From positions 1 to 64,000 of the forward strand of contig JAEUIH010000022.1 of NCBI GenBank assembly GCA_016795105.1: 64,000 bases of DNA, in the 5' to 3' direction. The notes below the pieces were generated by a model. It was not told where the DNA came from. It did no database searches and worked only from the letters and a program-made list of their open reading frames with translations. This DNA comes from Planctomyces sp. (lineage in GTDB: Bacteria > Planctomycetota > Planctomycetia > Planctomycetales > Planctomycetaceae). The position numbers were made by a program, and so were the translations under genes. This document shows positions 62,764-64,000 of the stretch, piece by piece. Each line of letters begins with the position of its first letter. Position 1 is the first letter of the stretch.

Positions 62764-63207
62764 TCAGGACCGAATCTCTACCTTTTTCGGCACCGCTGTC
62801 TCGACCTTCCGGAGGCTTAAAGTCAGCACGCCGGCTTTCAACTCGGCGTCGATCGAGCTGACATCAGCATCTTTCGGAAGCCGCAGTCGGCGAATTGACG
62901 TTCCGGAAGGACGCTCATCGTGTAAAACCGTGATGCCTTCGCCGCGGTCCGCTTTTCGCAGAGCCACCGTGACCGAAAGAATCCCATCAGCGATCTGAAC
63001 GTCAATGTCGTCCGAAACACATCCAGGCACATCAAATTGTACCCGGTATGAATCACCCAGTTCCTGCACGGTTGTCGGAAGCTCTCGCGTCGTAGATCGC
63101 CCATCCGGAAAAAGCTGCTGAACAAGCTGATTCAGCTGCTGATCAAGACTCTGACGCTGGGCCGCTTTGCGATCGGCTGTCGAACATGAACCCTGTTTGC
63201 ACGCCAT
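62764..63207 (-). CDS. Small heat shock protein, Hsp20/alpha-crystallin family
   Basis: A 147-residue ATP-independent holdase chaperone. The alpha-crystallin domain runs from about residue 48: SYRVQFDVPGCVSDDIDVQI, ILSVTVALRK, SIRRLRLPKDADVSSIDAEL and KAGVLTLSLRKVE (the GVL signature). The N-terminus is Cys-containing (MACKQGSCS) and Gln-rich. AGGAG precedes the ATG. It lies 96 bp after the second Hsp20 gene, presumably on the same sigma-54-driven transcript. Confidence 0.94.
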   Translation of the reverse strand: MACKQGSCSTADRKAAQRQSLDQQLNQLVQQLFPDGRSTTRELPTTVQELGDSYRVQFDVPGCVSDDIDVQIADGILSVTVALRKADRGEGITVLHDERPSGTSIRRLRLPKDADVSSIDAELKAGVLTLSLRKVETAVPKKVEIRS

Positions 63208-63303
63208 GACAAATCTCCTGTGTTAAACGCTGTTTTCGATTTTTTTAGACTGAAATTCTGTGTCTCCGCTTCCTGACGTGAATTGCGGATCTGAGCCCAG
63301 GCA

Positions 63304-63720
63304 TCAGATTGTGCGAATCGAAATCTTCTGCGGCTGAATCACCGGAACTCGTGGGAGCTTCACGATCAGCACTCCATTTCGAAGCTCACCTGAAATCCCG
63401 TCACGCTGCACCGGATCTCGAAGCTTCAGAACCCTTCGGAACGAACCTGCACTTCGATCACTAAACAACTCCCGAACCGCCGCATCCGCCTGAATCTTTC
63501 GTTCCCCGGAGATGATCAGCTGATCTTCGTTGAGTGAAATATCAAGATCGGACTCAGTAAGACCCGGCACATCAATCTCAACTGTGAATTCATTCGCCGA
63601 TTCGAAGACGCTCATCGCCCCCAATCGCACTGTCGCGACATTCGCATCCTCTGCCCCATGATCTTCACGGAACATGACAAACGAGTTCCCGGGCAACCAG
63701 TTTGAGTGATTCCAACGCAT
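63304..63720 (-). CDS. Small heat shock protein, Hsp20/alpha-crystallin family (first gene of pair)
   Basis: A 138-residue Hsp20 protein. The alpha-crystallin domain shows EFTVEIDVPGLTESDLDISL, QLIISGERK, GSFRRVLKLRDPVQRDGISG and LRNGVLIVKLPRVP. The ATG at 63720 has GAGGAG upstream; in-frame ATGs at 63735 and 63774 are less likely because one overlaps that ribosome site. It differs substantially from its neighbour, so the pair may form hetero-oligomers or act on different clients. A consensus sigma-54 promoter lies about 90 bp upstream. Confidence 0.94.
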   Translation of the reverse strand: MRWNHSNWLPGNSFVMFREDHGAEDANVATVRLGAMSVFESANEFTVEIDVPGLTESDLDISLNEDQLIISGERKIQADAAVRELFSDRSAGSFRRVLKLRDPVQRDGISGELRNGVLIVKLPRVPVIQPQKISIRTI

Positions 63721-63812
63721 GGCACTGCTCCTCATTAGAAAACGTGATTCCGACCTGCCTGATGGACCCTTCACACCGATCAGGAAATTCTTGCAGGACT
63801 GAAATCACTTTC

Positions 63813-63829
63813 TGCAACTCACGTGCCAA
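63813..63829 (-). promoter_or_regulatory. Consensus sigma-54 (RpoN) promoter of the hsp20 operon
   Basis: On the minus strand the sequence is TTGGCACGTGAGTTGCA, matching the sigma-54 consensus TGGCACG-N4-TTGCA at every conserved position with exact -24/-12 spacing. Transcription would start near 63802, giving an 80-base leader before the Hsp20 ATG. Such promoters need an AAA+ enhancer-binding activator; none is encoded in the visible neighbourhood. Confidence 0.82.
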
Positions 63830-63978
63830 TAAAAACACGAATTACCGTAAAGCCTTTTCAGTATGAAACTTAAAGCCGATAGCAAATAGCAAAAAGACCA
63901 CAACAGCCAATATGGCACACGGAACAAATCACCAGAAAACAGCCATTTAGGCAGCCAGCTGCCACTTCGGCACCAAAT

Positions 63979-64000
63979 GTAGGATGGGCATTCCTGCCCG
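63979..64000. repeat. REP-like repeat locus H, cut by window edge
   Basis: Direct family 1 head GTAGGATGGGCATTCCTG and following CCCG at the right boundary. The array may continue beyond the window. Between 63830 and 63978 the sequence is AT-rich with no gene. Confidence 0.75.

Overview
The window looks like chromosomal DNA of a planctomycete (Planctomycetota, probably order Planctomycetales). The evidence is two operons pairing a cytochrome-type PSD1/DUF1549-like protein with a Tat-exported DUF1501 protein, a giant secreted protein with the planctomycete extracellular N-terminal signature, a PVC-type heme protein with a CxxCH motif, DUF1080, Tat-exported TIM-barrel epimerases, a kinase/FGE fusion, and a Gram-negative lipid A/OmpH block. 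Base composition by eye is only slightly GC-rich. I cannot name the genus. No rRNA, complete tRNA, CRISPR array or prophage was seen. The only classical mobile element is the 3' tail of an IS4-type transposase at the left edge.

Layout. 1-5036: transposase tail, repeat array, DUF1501 and PSD1 cytochrome genes. 5613-7209: NarL-type two-component pair. 7477-14139: 2220-aa SdrD/VWA/cadherin/RTX surface protein. 14277-21020: TIGR03643 protein, truncated hemoglobin, adenylate-kinase-like enzyme, two unknown proteins, Ser/Thr kinase with an FGE-sulfatase domain. 21047-26550: DUF1080, small protein, alkaline phosphatase, Cys-rich lipoprotein, RodA. 26609-32646: heme/NHL protein, sugar epimerase, small His-rich membrane protein, 2-hydroxyacid dehydrogenase. 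32676-35077: leucine leader peptide and attenuator, leuA, cysteine-poor redoxin. 35145-39420: RNase HII-like and YCF48-like genes. 39760-43471: envelope block ompH, lpxC, lpxA and an oxidoreductase. 44036-50538: fasciclin, dapA, dehydrogenase, KAS III, small protein, floA, RidA. 50842-57335: MBL hydrolase, degenerate histidine kinase, second DUF1501/cytochrome pair. 57608-63720: rsmG with epimerase, M28 peptidase, PPC-domain protein, and two Hsp20 genes behind a consensus sigma-54 promoter.

Two things stand out. First, a 15-codon leader peptide with eight Leu, two Ile and one Val codons lies upstream of leuA, followed by a perfect 12-bp terminator and a competing antiterminator helix. This has the architecture of a ribosome-mediated leucine attenuator. 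Second, a family of palindromic REP-like repeats occurs at eight loci. It sits against gene 3' ends, supplies the actual stop codon of at least four genes, points outward at the array ends, and shows compensatory stem changes between subfamilies. This suggests a structured, transcribed 3'-end element that has spread through the genome.
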